From UBA2136 sp963974105 (lineage in GTDB: Bacteria > Pseudomonadota > Alphaproteobacteria > UBA2136), in the NCBI GenBank assembly GCA_963974105.1, contig CAXBBG010000001.1:62001-126000 (forward strand): a DNA stretch of 64,000 nucleotides, read 5' to 3'. A program made the translations under genes and the position numbers. Positions 17,421 to 25,326 of the stretch are shown here, piece by piece; the stretch's first letter is position 1, and every line of letters starts with the position of its first letter. The notes beneath the pieces are model-generated. The model did no database searches. It was not told the DNA's origin and was given only the letters and a program-made list of their open reading frames with translations.

Positions 17421-18161
17421 ATGAAACCTTTTAAATTTAAACTGTTACTGTGTTTATATTTATCTATATTTCATATAAGCAATTCCTCTGCTGAAGAATT
17501 TACTCTTGCCATTGAAGACTCATGGCCACCCTATGCAACATCAGATGGTTACGGTTACTCACGCATTATTGTTGAAGAAGCTTATAAACTTGAAGGCATA
17601 GAACCAATTTTTGCACCCATGCCTTATGCCAGGGCCCTACTCCTTACCAAGCAAGGTGTAACCAATGGCTGTTTCAATGTTACAAGACAAAAATCTACCG
17701 AGGCGGCATATTTATTTGGCGAAGAACCCCTTTTCATTGCTAAAGCATCTTTATACACCACAAAAAATCAATCAAAAAATTTTGAATCACTTAAAGACCT
17801 CCCAGATAAATTTAAATTAGGTGTTATTAAAGGCTATGAATATGGTGATATTTTTGAAAAAGAAAAAGAACGCTTTGAAATTTTAGGCGTCAACAGCCAA
17901 GCTCAATTGATACAACTTCTACAAAAAAAGCGTATTGATGGTGCCATTATGTTTAATGGGGTTGCAAGATATCATTTTAAATTAATGGGTGTGAATGCTA
18001 CAACATTTATACCCGTTTTTACAAATCACATTTCTCATATCTACGTTGCTTTTAATAAAAAAGACACGCTTTCTGCCATGTACGCAAAAAAATTAGATGA
18101 TGGTTTAAAAAAGCTTAAAAACTCACCAAGATATATCGAAATATTTTCATCAGGACTATAG
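17421..18161 (+). CDS. Periplasmic solute-binding protein, family 3 (orphan)
   Basis: The 246-residue product starts with a signal peptide (hydrophobic core about residues 8-22, cleavage near SSAEE) and has the SBP_bac_3 pattern: EDSWPPYA at the mature N terminus and PYARALLLTKQGVTNGCFN. A second-lobe stretch, IQLLQKKRIDGAIMFN, follows. Such proteins bind amino acids or related small molecules. No permease or ATPase gene is adjacent, so it may serve a distant transporter or act as a sensory or enzymatic relative. The start ATG 17421 has an AGGAAA ribosome site. It converges with uvrB. Confidence 0.75.
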   Translation: MKPFKFKLLLCLYLSIFHISNSSAEEFTLAIEDSWPPYATSDGYGYSRIIVEEAYKLEGIEPIFAPMPYARALLLTKQGVTNGCFNVTRQKSTEAAYLFGEEPLFIAKASLYTTKNQSKNFESLKDLPDKFKLGVIKGYEYGDIFEKEKERFEILGVNSQAQLIQLLQKKRIDGAIMFNGVARYHFKLMGVNATTFIPVFTNHISHIYVAFNKKDTLSAMYAKKLDDGLKKLKNSPRYIEIFSSGL

Positions 18162-18163
18162 AA

Positions 18164-18276
18164 CACTCGGTCACGCAATTCTTAAATTATTTGGTAAGCC
18201 GTCAAGCTGTGCTTTGTCTTAGTTACCTAATTTAAGGTGCATTGCCTCTAGCTCACGCACTCGGTCACGCAATTCT
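18164..18276. repeat. 19-bp direct repeat: uvrB 3' end and the spacer beyond it
   Basis: The 19-bp sequence at 18258-18276, inside the last codons of uvrB, recurs exactly at 18164-18182 in the spacer between uvrB and the solute-binding protein gene, 94 bp away. It looks like a partial duplication of the uvrB 3' end. A comparable case occurs at putA. Confidence 0.7.
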
Positions 18277-20213
18277 GCCGCCATTTCAAAATCTAAGTTT
18301 TCAGCAGCAGCCAGCATTTCCTTCTTCAAAGCTTTGATGTCTTTTTCAATATCTACCGTTCCAAAACGCTGCGCTTCGCTGTGCGCAAGATCTATCATGC
18401 GGTTTTCTTTCGCGGCTTTTTCATCATCCAGCCCTAAACGTATATCGCGCTTCACCGACTGCGGTGTGATACCGTGTTTTTCATTATAAGCAATTTGAAT
18501 GGCGCGCCTGCGGTCACATTCTTCAAATGTCGCCTTGAGTGACTTTGTTTCTTTGTCGGCATAAAAAATAACACGCCCATCCACATTACGTGCTGCACGA
18601 CCTGCTGTTTGAATGAGCGAGGTGGTACTACGCAGAAAACCTTCTTTATCGGCATCTAAAATAGCCACCAAACCAATTTCTGGAATATCCAACCCTTCAC
18701 GCAGTAAGTTAATGCCCACCAAAACGTCAAATACACCCATGCGCAGGTCACGTACAATTTCACTACGCTCAATGGTTGGAATATCGCTATGCATATAACG
18801 CACCTTCACCCCATGTTCGTGTAAATATTCGGTTAATTGTTCGGCCATACGCTTTGTTAAAGTTGTGACAAGGGTACGGTAACCTGCCTTATTGGTTTTA
18901 ACCACTTCTGCCATTAAATCATCAATTTGCCCATCCACTGGGCGCATTTCCATTTCTGGGTCTACAAGCCCTGTGGGGCGCACAATCATTTCAGCAATAT
19001 GCTCACCCGCAAGTTCACATTCATATTCCTTTGGCGTTGCACTTACATAAACAGTTTGAGGTCGACGTGCGTCCCACTCTTCAAAGCGAAGTGGGCGATT
19101 ATCCCGCGCTGAAGGTAACCTAAAGCCAAAGTCAACCAAGGTTTGTTTGCGCGCCGCATCTCCTTTACTCATACCACCAATTTGCGAAACTGTTACATGA
19201 GATTCATCTACAAATAAAATAGCGTCTTTAGGCAAATAATCAAATAGTGTGGGCGGTGCCTCACCTGGTGCACGCCCTGTTAAATGACGTGAATAATTTT
19301 CAATACCGTTACAAAAACCTGTTGCCGACATCATTTCAAGGTCGTAAGTGGTACGTTCATTTAAACGCTGAGATTCCACCAACTTACCTTGCCCTTCAAG
19401 TACAGGTAAGTGCTCTCTTAACTCTTCCTTAATGCGGTTCATCGCCCTTGTAACCGTTGGCTTTGGCACAACATAGTGACTGTTGGCAAAAACTTTAATA
19501 CTTTCTAGTTTTTCTTGTTTTTTACCAGTTAAAGGGTCAAACGCATATATTTCTTCAACCTCATCATCAAAAAACATTAAACGCCATGCACTGTCTTCCA
19601 AATGAGATGGGTATAAATCAATCGTATCACCCTTGGTTCTAAAGCTACCACGGGCAAAAGCATGGTCATTACGTGTATATTGAAGTTCTACCAAGCGCTT
19701 CATAAAAGCGTCGCGGTCTAACGTGTCACCCACTTCTACGGGTATCACCATTTCGCTATAGCTTTCAGGGTCACCAATACCGTAAATACACGAAACAGAG
19801 GAAACAATAATCACATCCTCACGCTCAAACAATGACCTTGTCGCACTGTGGCGCATGCGGTCAATTTGTTCGTTTACAGAAGCTGTTTTTTCAATATAAG
19901 TATCACTGCGGGGCACGTAAGCTTCGGGTTGATAATAGTCATAATACGATACAAAATATTCCACGGCATTTTCAGGAAAAAACTCTTTAAATTCTTCATA
20001 AAGCTGCGCAGCTAATATTTTATTATGCGCTAAAATTAAGGCAGGGCGTTTTGTTTCGGCAATGACTTTTGCCATGGTGTAAGTTTTACCCGAACCCGTC
20101 ACACCAAGTAACACCTGATCACGGGCATGCAAGTTCAGCCCTTCCACCAATTTTTGGATGGCTTGAGGCTGATCACCCGCAGGCTTAAAAGGGCTATTAA
20201 ACTTAAATTTCAT
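18219..20213 (-). CDS. uvrB: Excinuclease ABC subunit B
   Basis: UvrB is the damage-verifying helicase-like subunit of the UvrABC repair enzyme. The 664-residue product has Walker A (LGVTGSGKTYTMAKV, about residues 37-51) and the DNA-clamping beta-hairpin (YYDYYQPEAYVPRSDTYIEK). It also has VSSVSCIYGIG, the helicase motifs DESHVTVSQ, MHSDIPTIERSEI and AGRAARN, and a C-terminal UVR domain (about residues 625-660) that binds UvrC. Length is normal (E. coli 673). ATG 20213 gives the canonical N terminus. It faces away from the 166-aa orphan gene, sharing a 245-bp spacer. Confidence 0.97.
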   Translation of the reverse strand: MKFKFNSPFKPAGDQPQAIQKLVEGLNLHARDQVLLGVTGSGKTYTMAKVIAETKRPALILAHNKILAAQLYEEFKEFFPENAVEYFVSYYDYYQPEAYVPRSDTYIEKTASVNEQIDRMRHSATRSLFEREDVIIVSSVSCIYGIGDPESYSEMVIPVEVGDTLDRDAFMKRLVELQYTRNDHAFARGSFRTKGDTIDLYPSHLEDSAWRLMFFDDEVEEIYAFDPLTGKKQEKLESIKVFANSHYVVPKPTVTRAMNRIKEELREHLPVLEGQGKLVESQRLNERTTYDLEMMSATGFCNGIENYSRHLTGRAPGEAPPTLFDYLPKDAILFVDESHVTVSQIGGMSKGDAARKQTLVDFGFRLPSARDNRPLRFEEWDARRPQTVYVSATPKEYECELAGEHIAEMIVRPTGLVDPEMEMRPVDGQIDDLMAEVVKTNKAGYRTLVTTLTKRMAEQLTEYLHEHGVKVRYMHSDIPTIERSEIVRDLRMGVFDVLVGINLLREGLDIPEIGLVAILDADKEGFLRSTTSLIQTAGRAARNVDGRVIFYADKETKSLKATFEECDRRRAIQIAYNEKHGITPQSVKRDIRLGLDDEKAAKENRMIDLAHSEAQRFGTVDIEKDIKALKKEMLAAAENLDFEMAAELRDRVRELEAMHLKLGN

Positions 20214-20295
20214 GCCTCATATAATCACCTATTTTAACTATAAAAAGCAAGACAAACTCACATATAAAAATTTTAACTTTTTTTGGTAGCAAGCA

Positions 20296-20326
20296 TTGAC
20301 ATTAGCTACCCCAAGCCACATACTAT
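20296..20326 (+). promoter_or_regulatory. Possible sigma70 promoter for the 166-aa orphan
   Basis: TTGACA (20296-20301) and TACTAT (20321-20326) are 19 bp apart, slightly wide. They lie about 130 bp upstream of the ATG at 20459 in the spacer shared with uvrB. Confidence 0.35.
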
Positions 20327-20458
20327 GTACATACTAAATTAACTTAAACGTTTTTTATTTAAAACCTTAACGGTGCAATTTCTTTGCATCCCCCCCTCAC
20401 ATCTTCTTAACAAGCATGCAATTGCAACTACCTTGCTACCGCATCTAAGGACTTTCTT

Positions 20459-20959
20459 ATGAGTACATTCATGAAAACGTGGAACTCGGAAGAACATGCA
20501 CTTCGCACAAATATCACCCAAGCGCTTGATAATGGCACTTTTGATATTGCTACAGAAATTGTAGGCGACCTTGAAACACTTTTTTCTGATGCTGCTATTA
20601 GCCGTAAGCTTTACAAAAGTAAAAAAGGCAGCACTAAAATGGGTAAGTTTAAAGTTACTGAACTTCAGAAGAAAAAGTTTGATCAAATTCGTGAACGTTA
20701 TTTTTTAATCAAGCAACATCTTGATAATGTATTTGACCTAAGCCAGGCTGAAAAACTAGTGATTGATTATTTAAACCATTGGTCTGTTCGCCTAGAAGTT
20801 AAAAAAATTCAAGGCGAAGCCAAGCAAGGTAACAAAAGTTCTGTCCGTCGTTTTAAAGACGAGAGAAAGGACAAACGCGCCATGCAGCAAATACATGTAA
20901 ATGAAGAAGTTTACTCTGAAACAGACGAAGAAGAACTCTTCTCTGAGTTTCAGGACTAA
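20459..20959 (+). CDS. Hypothetical protein, 166 aa, highly charged
   Basis: No family recognised. The product is helical and very basic in the middle (for example SVRRFKDERKDKR at about residues 127-139) with an acidic C-terminal tail rich in Glu/Asp. That charge pattern could fit nucleic-acid or protein scaffolding, but no motif supports a role. AAGGA precedes ATG 20459 and a perfect 10-bp terminator stem follows 17 bp after the stop. The next orphan gene begins right after that terminator. Confidence is that it is a real gene, not in any function. Confidence 0.6.
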   Translation: MSTFMKTWNSEEHALRTNITQALDNGTFDIATEIVGDLETLFSDAAISRKLYKSKKGSTKMGKFKVTELQKKKFDQIRERYFLIKQHLDNVFDLSQAEKLVIDYLNHWSVRLEVKKIQGEAKQGNKSSVRRFKDERKDKRAMQQIHVNEEVYSETDEEELFSEFQD

Positions 20960-20976
20960 GCTTTTAAAACCTATCG

Positions 20977-21004
20977 ATAAAGCGCCTTTGGGCGCTTTAT
21001 TTTT
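20977..21004 (+). terminator. Intrinsic terminator between two orphan genes
   Basis: A perfect 10-bp stem (ATAAAGCGCC / GGCGCTTTAT) closes a TTTG tetraloop and is followed by four further T. The ribosome site of the next gene (GGAGGA, 21005-21010) starts immediately after the T-run, so this may act as a partial terminator or attenuator for that gene. Confidence 0.85.
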
Positions 21005-21013
21005 GGAGGATTC

Positions 21014-21358
21014 ATGAAAAAGATAAAACAACGAGGTGGTTTATATAGCCCAAAAAATGTAGACAGCGCGATGGCTCTTGCAAGCCTTATTCAAACTCTT
21101 GAAAAAACTGATTTAAAAAAAGAAGCTCAAGTCCTAAAAAATTTAAAAATTGCGCGCAGCAATTATTTACATGCCTTAGCAGCTAAATCACAAGGTAAAA
21201 ACTATAGAATTGGCGGTTATACACGCAGTTTTCGGGCAGCCAAAAAAGAAGCACGTACACTGTACCAAGAATTTATGGCATGCCCAACAAGCAACATATT
21301 TTTAAATCCATCTATCATTAAAAGTTACCTACAAACGGAATGTTCATGCATTACATAA
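21014..21358 (+). CDS. Hypothetical protein, 114 aa
   Basis: Not recognised. It is basic and helical, with Lys/Arg-rich stretches at both ends of the helix region and three cysteines near the C terminus, and no signal or membrane segment. It has a strong GGAGGA ribosome site directly behind a terminator hairpin and its own terminator downstream. Only 54 bp separate it from the previous gene's stop, leaving little room for a separate promoter, so it is probably expressed by read-through or from a promoter inside the upstream gene. Upstream of rpsD but separated from it by a terminator. Confidence 0.55.
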   Translation: MKKIKQRGGLYSPKNVDSAMALASLIQTLEKTDLKKEAQVLKNLKIARSNYLHALAAKSQGKNYRIGGYTRSFRAAKKEARTLYQEFMACPTSNIFLNPSIIKSYLQTECSCIT

Positions 21359-21366
21359 TATCGATC

Positions 21367-21398
21367 AAACACCCTCTTTTTATATTGAGGGTGTTTTT
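21367..21398 (+). terminator. Intrinsic terminator after the 114-aa orphan
   Basis: Stem AAACACCCTC / GAGGGTGTTT with a 10-nt AT loop and a T-run, starting 9 bp after the stop codon; it separates this gene from rpsD transcription. Confidence 0.88.
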
Positions 21399-21422
21399 CT
21401 TTGTTTTTTAAGGGTATTTCTA

Positions 21423-21677
21423 TTGACATCCGTCACCAAAACGACTAAATATTGTGCATCTGCAATCCACCTTGTGGGATATTTTATATCTTTCGATAAG
21501 GGCGGTACAATAATTATTGCAGTGTAAGCGGGCTTTTAGCCCATAATAATTTTGAGATGGATTTTTAATTTCATTTAAACCGTAACAACCTAATTGTGCA
21601 CCTAGTACATGACGGCAAAACGCAGTTAAATAAAATTAAAGAGTCGCTCAAATAAAATGTAGATAAGGAAATTTGAC
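21423..21677 (+). promoter_or_regulatory. rpsD promoter and about 220-nt leader
   Basis: A consensus -35 TTGACA (21423-21428) is followed after 17 bp by a -10-like TAAATA (21446-21451). The transcript would start near 21458 and carry about 220 nt of non-coding leader before rpsD. The leader holds a small hairpin, GGGC-TTTTA-GCCC (about 21531-21543), and CCAC...GTGG near 21470. S4 is a known translational autoregulator in other bacteria, so a regulatory leader is plausible; no known S4 target structure was recognised. Confidence 0.4.
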
Positions 21678-22295
21678 ATGTCAAACGTACGTCAAACGCC
21701 GAAGTATAAAATCTGTCGTCGCCTAGGTGAAAACCTATGGGGTCGCGACAAATGCCCAACAAACACAAACGCAACAGGTCCAGGCCAACACGGTGCGCGT
21801 CGTAAGAAGATTACTGATTACGGTATCCAACTTCGTGAAAAGCAAAAACTTAAAGGTTACTATGGTGATCTTAAAGAAGGCCAGTTCCGCACAATCTTTA
21901 AAGAAGCTGTGCGTCGTAAAGGTGATACTTCTGAAAACCTTATTGCTCTACTAGAATCTCGTCTAGATGCTATTGTTTACCGTCTAAACTTTGTTCCAAC
22001 TGTATTTGCTTCTCGCCAATTGGTGAACCACAAGCACGTAACAGTAAACGGTCAAGTGGTAAACATTCCATCATACCGTTGCCGTCCAGGTGATGTTATC
22101 GAAGTTCGTGAAAAGAGCCGTACGGTTCCTATGGTTATGGAAGCTGTTGAGAAGGTAGAACGTGAAGTTCCATCTTACCTAACTTTCGAACCAACTGCAC
22201 ACAAAGGTACTTTCAACCGTCTTCCAGTAATGGAAGAAGTTCCGTACCCAGTGCAAATGAACCCGAACCTAGTAGTGGAATTCTACTCTCGATAG
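21678..22295 (+). CDS. rpsD: 30S ribosomal protein S4
   Basis: S4 nucleates 30S assembly by binding the 5' domain of 16S rRNA. The 205-residue product matches the alphaproteobacterial form: KICRRLGENLWGR at the N terminus, GPGQHGARRKK and YGIQLREKQKLKGYYG. A C-terminal half with the S4 RNA-binding domain (about residues 94-155, including ESRLDAIVYRLNF and ASRQLVNHKHVTVNG) follows. It is a single-gene unit with its own promoter and two following terminators. AAGGAA precedes the ATG. Being essential and slowly evolving, it is the best taxonomic marker in the window. Confidence 0.98.
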   Translation: MSNVRQTPKYKICRRLGENLWGRDKCPTNTNATGPGQHGARRKKITDYGIQLREKQKLKGYYGDLKEGQFRTIFKEAVRRKGDTSENLIALLESRLDAIVYRLNFVPTVFASRQLVNHKHVTVNGQVVNIPSYRCRPGDVIEVREKSRTVPMVMEAVEKVEREVPSYLTFEPTAHKGTFNRLPVMEEVPYPVQMNPNLVVEFYSR

Positions 22296-22312
22296 TCTTT
22301 CTATTGAGGTTC

Positions 22313-22342
22313 AAAAAACAGGCGCTTTTAGCGCCTGTTTTT
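22313..22342 (+). terminator. rpsD terminator
   Basis: Stem AAAACAGGCGC / GCGCCTGTTTT with a 5-nt loop and T-run, 18 bp after the rpsD stop. Confidence 0.92.
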
Positions 22343-22370
22343 ATTTACGCATACTTTTATTTTTATGCAT

Positions 22371-22400
22371 AAAAAAACCTCCAACAAAGGAGGTTTTTTT
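22371..22400. terminator. Bidirectional terminator (rpsD / PP2C-like gene)
   Basis: A perfect stem AAAAAAACCTCC / GGAGGTTTTTTT with loop AACAAA lies 13 bp beyond the stop of the convergent minus-strand gene, so it mainly terminates that gene and backs up the rpsD terminator. Confidence 0.9.
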
Positions 22401-22413
22401 ATTCGATAAATGA

Positions 22414-23337
22414 TTATTTTTCATATTTAAGGACAGCACCTGTTACATCACCACGCACCTGTTTGCCCCATAAAGGACGTACATGATTATCAAAAAATGC
22501 ACCAACACCATCATTTAATGCACCTGTAGCACATGCAACTTGGTCGTTATTCATTTTTTGACAGTAGCCATCACTCATAGCAACAAAAGCATCAACACCT
22601 TCTTTAAACATATTAAAAGTATCAATCTGCACACATTTCAACAGGTCAGGGTCACCGTTTAAAGTAGCCATGCCACCCAAATTGCGACCATCCACACATT
22701 TATTATAAACACGTTTGCGGTTTTCACGCACACGCTCATGTTCATATTCTTGTGCATCCTCAAGGCTCATACCTTCATTTACTAAATCCGAAAGCATTTT
22801 ACCTTCAACCAAACGTCCCGTAGCCTGTAAGGCATATTCATCATAAACAGAAAGCGTTTCAACTTTGCCATTTTTGCGAATAGACATATAACAATCCGTG
22901 CCCTGTAAAACCACACAGTCACCATTATTTTCATCAATCAAAGCAATTGCAAAAGCATTGGCAGGATTAAACAAGCGATAGTCTTCGCCTGCAAATTCAG
23001 GAAATGAATTTTGGATCAAGTTCATTTCAAATTTAAACATAGAAATTAGATGTTTAAAACCGCTTTTCCATTTTTGGATTTTATCCACATTTTGAAAACT
23101 TTCAACAAGCAGCTTTGCTACAAGGTTAGACCCGTAACAATCATTCGGCATGCCGTTAATTTTATAATGATAAGGCGCTTTTGCACCGTCAATCACCGCA
23201 AATATACGAATACCATTTTTATTTAAGTGATTTACAAATGCATCACCATTATGCTTAGGGTTGGGTTTATAGTTATTACTTGGGTTTGCCCCAGCAACAG
23301 TAAAATGCGACATTTCGCACATAGATAGTTTAGACAT
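22414..23337 (-). CDS. PP2C-like protein phosphatase, paralogue 1
   Basis: The 307-residue soluble protein shows the PP2C (PPM) metal-site pattern in order: KHNGDAFVN (about residue 30, like NEDAF), FAVIDGA (about 47) and VVLQGTDCYMSI (about 145, the GDS position). MSDGYCQ (about 263) and GDVTGAVL near the C terminus follow. These Asp residues would hold two Mn/Mg ions for Ser/Thr dephosphorylation. Similarity to classical PP2C is low, so substrate and even activity are uncertain. It lies next to a GGDEF gene and a second PP2C-like gene (24465-25319). A small palindrome (23343-23354) overlaps its ribosome site and could hide it in the mRNA. Confidence 0.6.
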   Translation of the reverse strand: MSKLSMCEMSHFTVAGANPSNNYKPNPKHNGDAFVNHLNKNGIRIFAVIDGAKAPYHYKINGMPNDCYGSNLVAKLLVESFQNVDKIQKWKSGFKHLISMFKFEMNLIQNSFPEFAGEDYRLFNPANAFAIALIDENNGDCVVLQGTDCYMSIRKNGKVETLSVYDEYALQATGRLVEGKMLSDLVNEGMSLEDAQEYEHERVRENRKRVYNKCVDGRNLGGMATLNGDPDLLKCVQIDTFNMFKEGVDAFVAMSDGYCQKMNNDQVACATGALNDGVGAFFDNHVRPLWGKQVRGDVTGAVLKYEK

Positions 23338-23534
23338 AAATGACCTCTAGAGGTTAAATAAGTAGGGAGTGTTTTAAAGAAAAAAGATTAAGTTTATTTA
23401 TAATATTAGAATATATATAAGGGTTCTCCCCTTACACTTCAAGGCTACCTTCTATAAGGTAAGCGCCATATTAAAAAAGACAAAGTATAAAAATATACTT
23501 ACAGCCTACTATAATGAACAAAAAATGGGAAGAA

Positions 23535-24416
23535 TTATAAATTTTGCGCGCAAACGCGGTTACGCCCTGCATTTTTAGCACGGTATAACTGCGCATCAGC
23601 ACGGCGGATAAGGTTATCAGGCGTTTCTTCAACATTTGGCAGGCTCGCAGCCAAGCCAATACTCACCGTTACAGGAAACTCACCATCTTTAAAACTCGCT
23701 TCAATTTGCTGACGCAAACGTTCTGCAAATATAAAAGCACTTGTCTCTTCAACCTCTGGCAAAATAACAGCAAACTCTTCCCCACCATAACGGGCAGCTG
23801 TATCCATTTTACGGGCTTGTGCTAACAAAATATCCGAAATTTTCTTCAGTACAACATCACCTTCGGCATGGCCATAAGTATCGTTAATCGATTTAAAATG
23901 GTCTAAATCAAACATAACCAAAGTAAATGGATTCCCATAACGAATTTGGCGTTCCATCTCTTCTTTAAGCCTGTGTTTAAAGGTGGTTTGATCATAAAGC
24001 CCTGTCAAACCGTCTTTACTTGCAGTGCTTGCAAATGAAGCCATCTTACTTTCTTCAATAACAGCAACACCTTTTAAAAGCTGAGAAACATTAGTTAAAT
24101 AATCATGCGCCGCAACAGAAATTCCAACATCACGACCTAACAAATTTTTCATATTTGTACGATGAGCTGTAATTTCATTCCAAAGATGCTTGGCTTGCTT
24201 TGAAGGGAATGAGCGATAGGTTAAAGCATAAAGTAAATCACTATATATACCGTCACCACGGTCGTCTTTTAAACGCAAAAGCGTTTGCTTTTCACGCTCG
24301 TTCAAGGTGCGGTCACCAGCAAGGGCACTCACCATGCGAATATCCAAATCAGGGCGACCTGCCATATCCGCAAGTTCGCTCTTGTGACAACCATCAATAT
24401 TTTGTAACATACTCAT
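23535..24416 (-). CDS. Diguanylate cyclase (GGDEF protein)
   Basis: The C-terminal half (about residues 135-290) is a GGDEF domain that makes cyclic di-GMP. It has DGLTGLYDQTTF at its start, FDLDHFKSINDTYGHAEGD, the active-site motif RYGGEEFAV, and an RxxD (RKMD) five residues before GGEEF, the product-inhibition I-site. The N-terminal 130 residues are a helical domain of unknown ligand, without membrane segments. ATG 24416 is taken as start; an upstream in-frame start (24488) would overlap the divergent PP2C-like gene. The gene sits between two PP2C-like genes, which suggests a link between protein phosphorylation and c-di-GMP signalling. That link is inference. Confidence 0.88.
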   Translation of the reverse strand: MSMLQNIDGCHKSELADMAGRPDLDIRMVSALAGDRTLNEREKQTLLRLKDDRGDGIYSDLLYALTYRSFPSKQAKHLWNEITAHRTNMKNLLGRDVGISVAAHDYLTNVSQLLKGVAVIEESKMASFASTASKDGLTGLYDQTTFKHRLKEEMERQIRYGNPFTLVMFDLDHFKSINDTYGHAEGDVVLKKISDILLAQARKMDTAARYGGEEFAVILPEVEETSAFIFAERLRQQIEASFKDGEFPVTVSIGLAASLPNVEETPDNLIRRADAQLYRAKNAGRNRVCAQNL

Positions 24417-24464
24417 AACATATATTTTACAAGGTTTTCGCATAAAAAGAAAAGGAAAAGCGCT

Positions 24465-25319
24465 TTGAAGTTTGAAGAATTCACACATATTGGCGAAAAA
24501 TCCCCTGGTAAAACCACTTTAATGTGTGAAGACCGCCTCTTTTGTCATGAAAACCTATTTGCAGTCATCGACGGTGCCACATCAACAACGGGGACACTTA
24601 TTGAAAAATTAACCGACGGCGCATACATTGCTGAATTTTTCAAAAAATCCCTTAACAACTATGTAAACAGCCAACTTGATGCACATGATATTATGGTTGA
24701 AATTAACAAAAAATTTGGCGAACACTTAAAAACACAGCACCCAGAAATTCATGCGCTTGAAAAAAATGGTCCGACGGCATCTGGCGTTATCGTTAAGATA
24801 CATTCAGACAACACTTATAGTTTTGCTCAAGTAGGTGACTGCATGCTCGTAGAGTCACAAACAGGCAAACTTAACGAGCTTACAATTGATAGTCGATATG
24901 TCGATGACCATGACTATCTACATATCGCACAAAAGATCTCAAAACAAAAAGGTTTGGGCATTTTGGAAGTGCGTGAATATCCAGAAGTCATCAATGCTAT
25001 CGTTGCACACCGCCTTAAAAGCAACGTCGAAAAAGGTGTACTAAACGGTGATCTGGCAATGGATAATTTCATATGCCATGATAGGCGTCCCCTTAAAAAT
25101 GTGAGCGAACTGATTCTTATGAGTGATGGCATGGCTCACCCAGAATATGAGTTAAAAGACACTTATATAGAAGCCGCAAAACACATGTTAGAAAAGAGTA
25201 TTTATCACTATTATAAAACTTTAAAAGCTATACTAGATGCTGATTGCGACTGGAAAAACCTAAAGTATTTACGCGGAAAACATATAGACGATTGCACTGC
25301 CGTTATTGCTAAATTTTAA
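24465..25319 (+). CDS. PP2C-like protein phosphatase, paralogue 2
   Basis: The 284-residue product carries PP2C metal-site motifs: MCEDRLF (about residue 20), LFAVIDGATS (about 30), FAQVGDCMLV (about 124), LILMSDGMAH (about 217) and IDDCTAVIA at the C terminus. It resembles the product of 22414-23337 in order and spacing (both have FAVIDGA). The TTG at 24465 is the likely start because AAGGA lies about 8 nt upstream; no ATG occurs before residue 20. It is divergent from the GGDEF gene with under 50 bp between them, so the two promoters must overlap. It converges with recJ. Confidence 0.65.
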   Translation: MKFEEFTHIGEKSPGKTTLMCEDRLFCHENLFAVIDGATSTTGTLIEKLTDGAYIAEFFKKSLNNYVNSQLDAHDIMVEINKKFGEHLKTQHPEIHALEKNGPTASGVIVKIHSDNTYSFAQVGDCMLVESQTGKLNELTIDSRYVDDHDYLHIAQKISKQKGLGILEVREYPEVINAIVAHRLKSNVEKGVLNGDLAMDNFICHDRRPLKNVSELILMSDGMAHPEYELKDTYIEAAKHMLEKSIYHYYKTLKAILDADCDWKNLKYLRGKHIDDCTAVIAKF

Positions 25320-25326
25320 TAACATT

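Noticed and set aside
17421..18161. Complete ABC amino-acid transporter
   Set aside because: Only the binding protein is present; the flanking genes are an orphan and uvrB.
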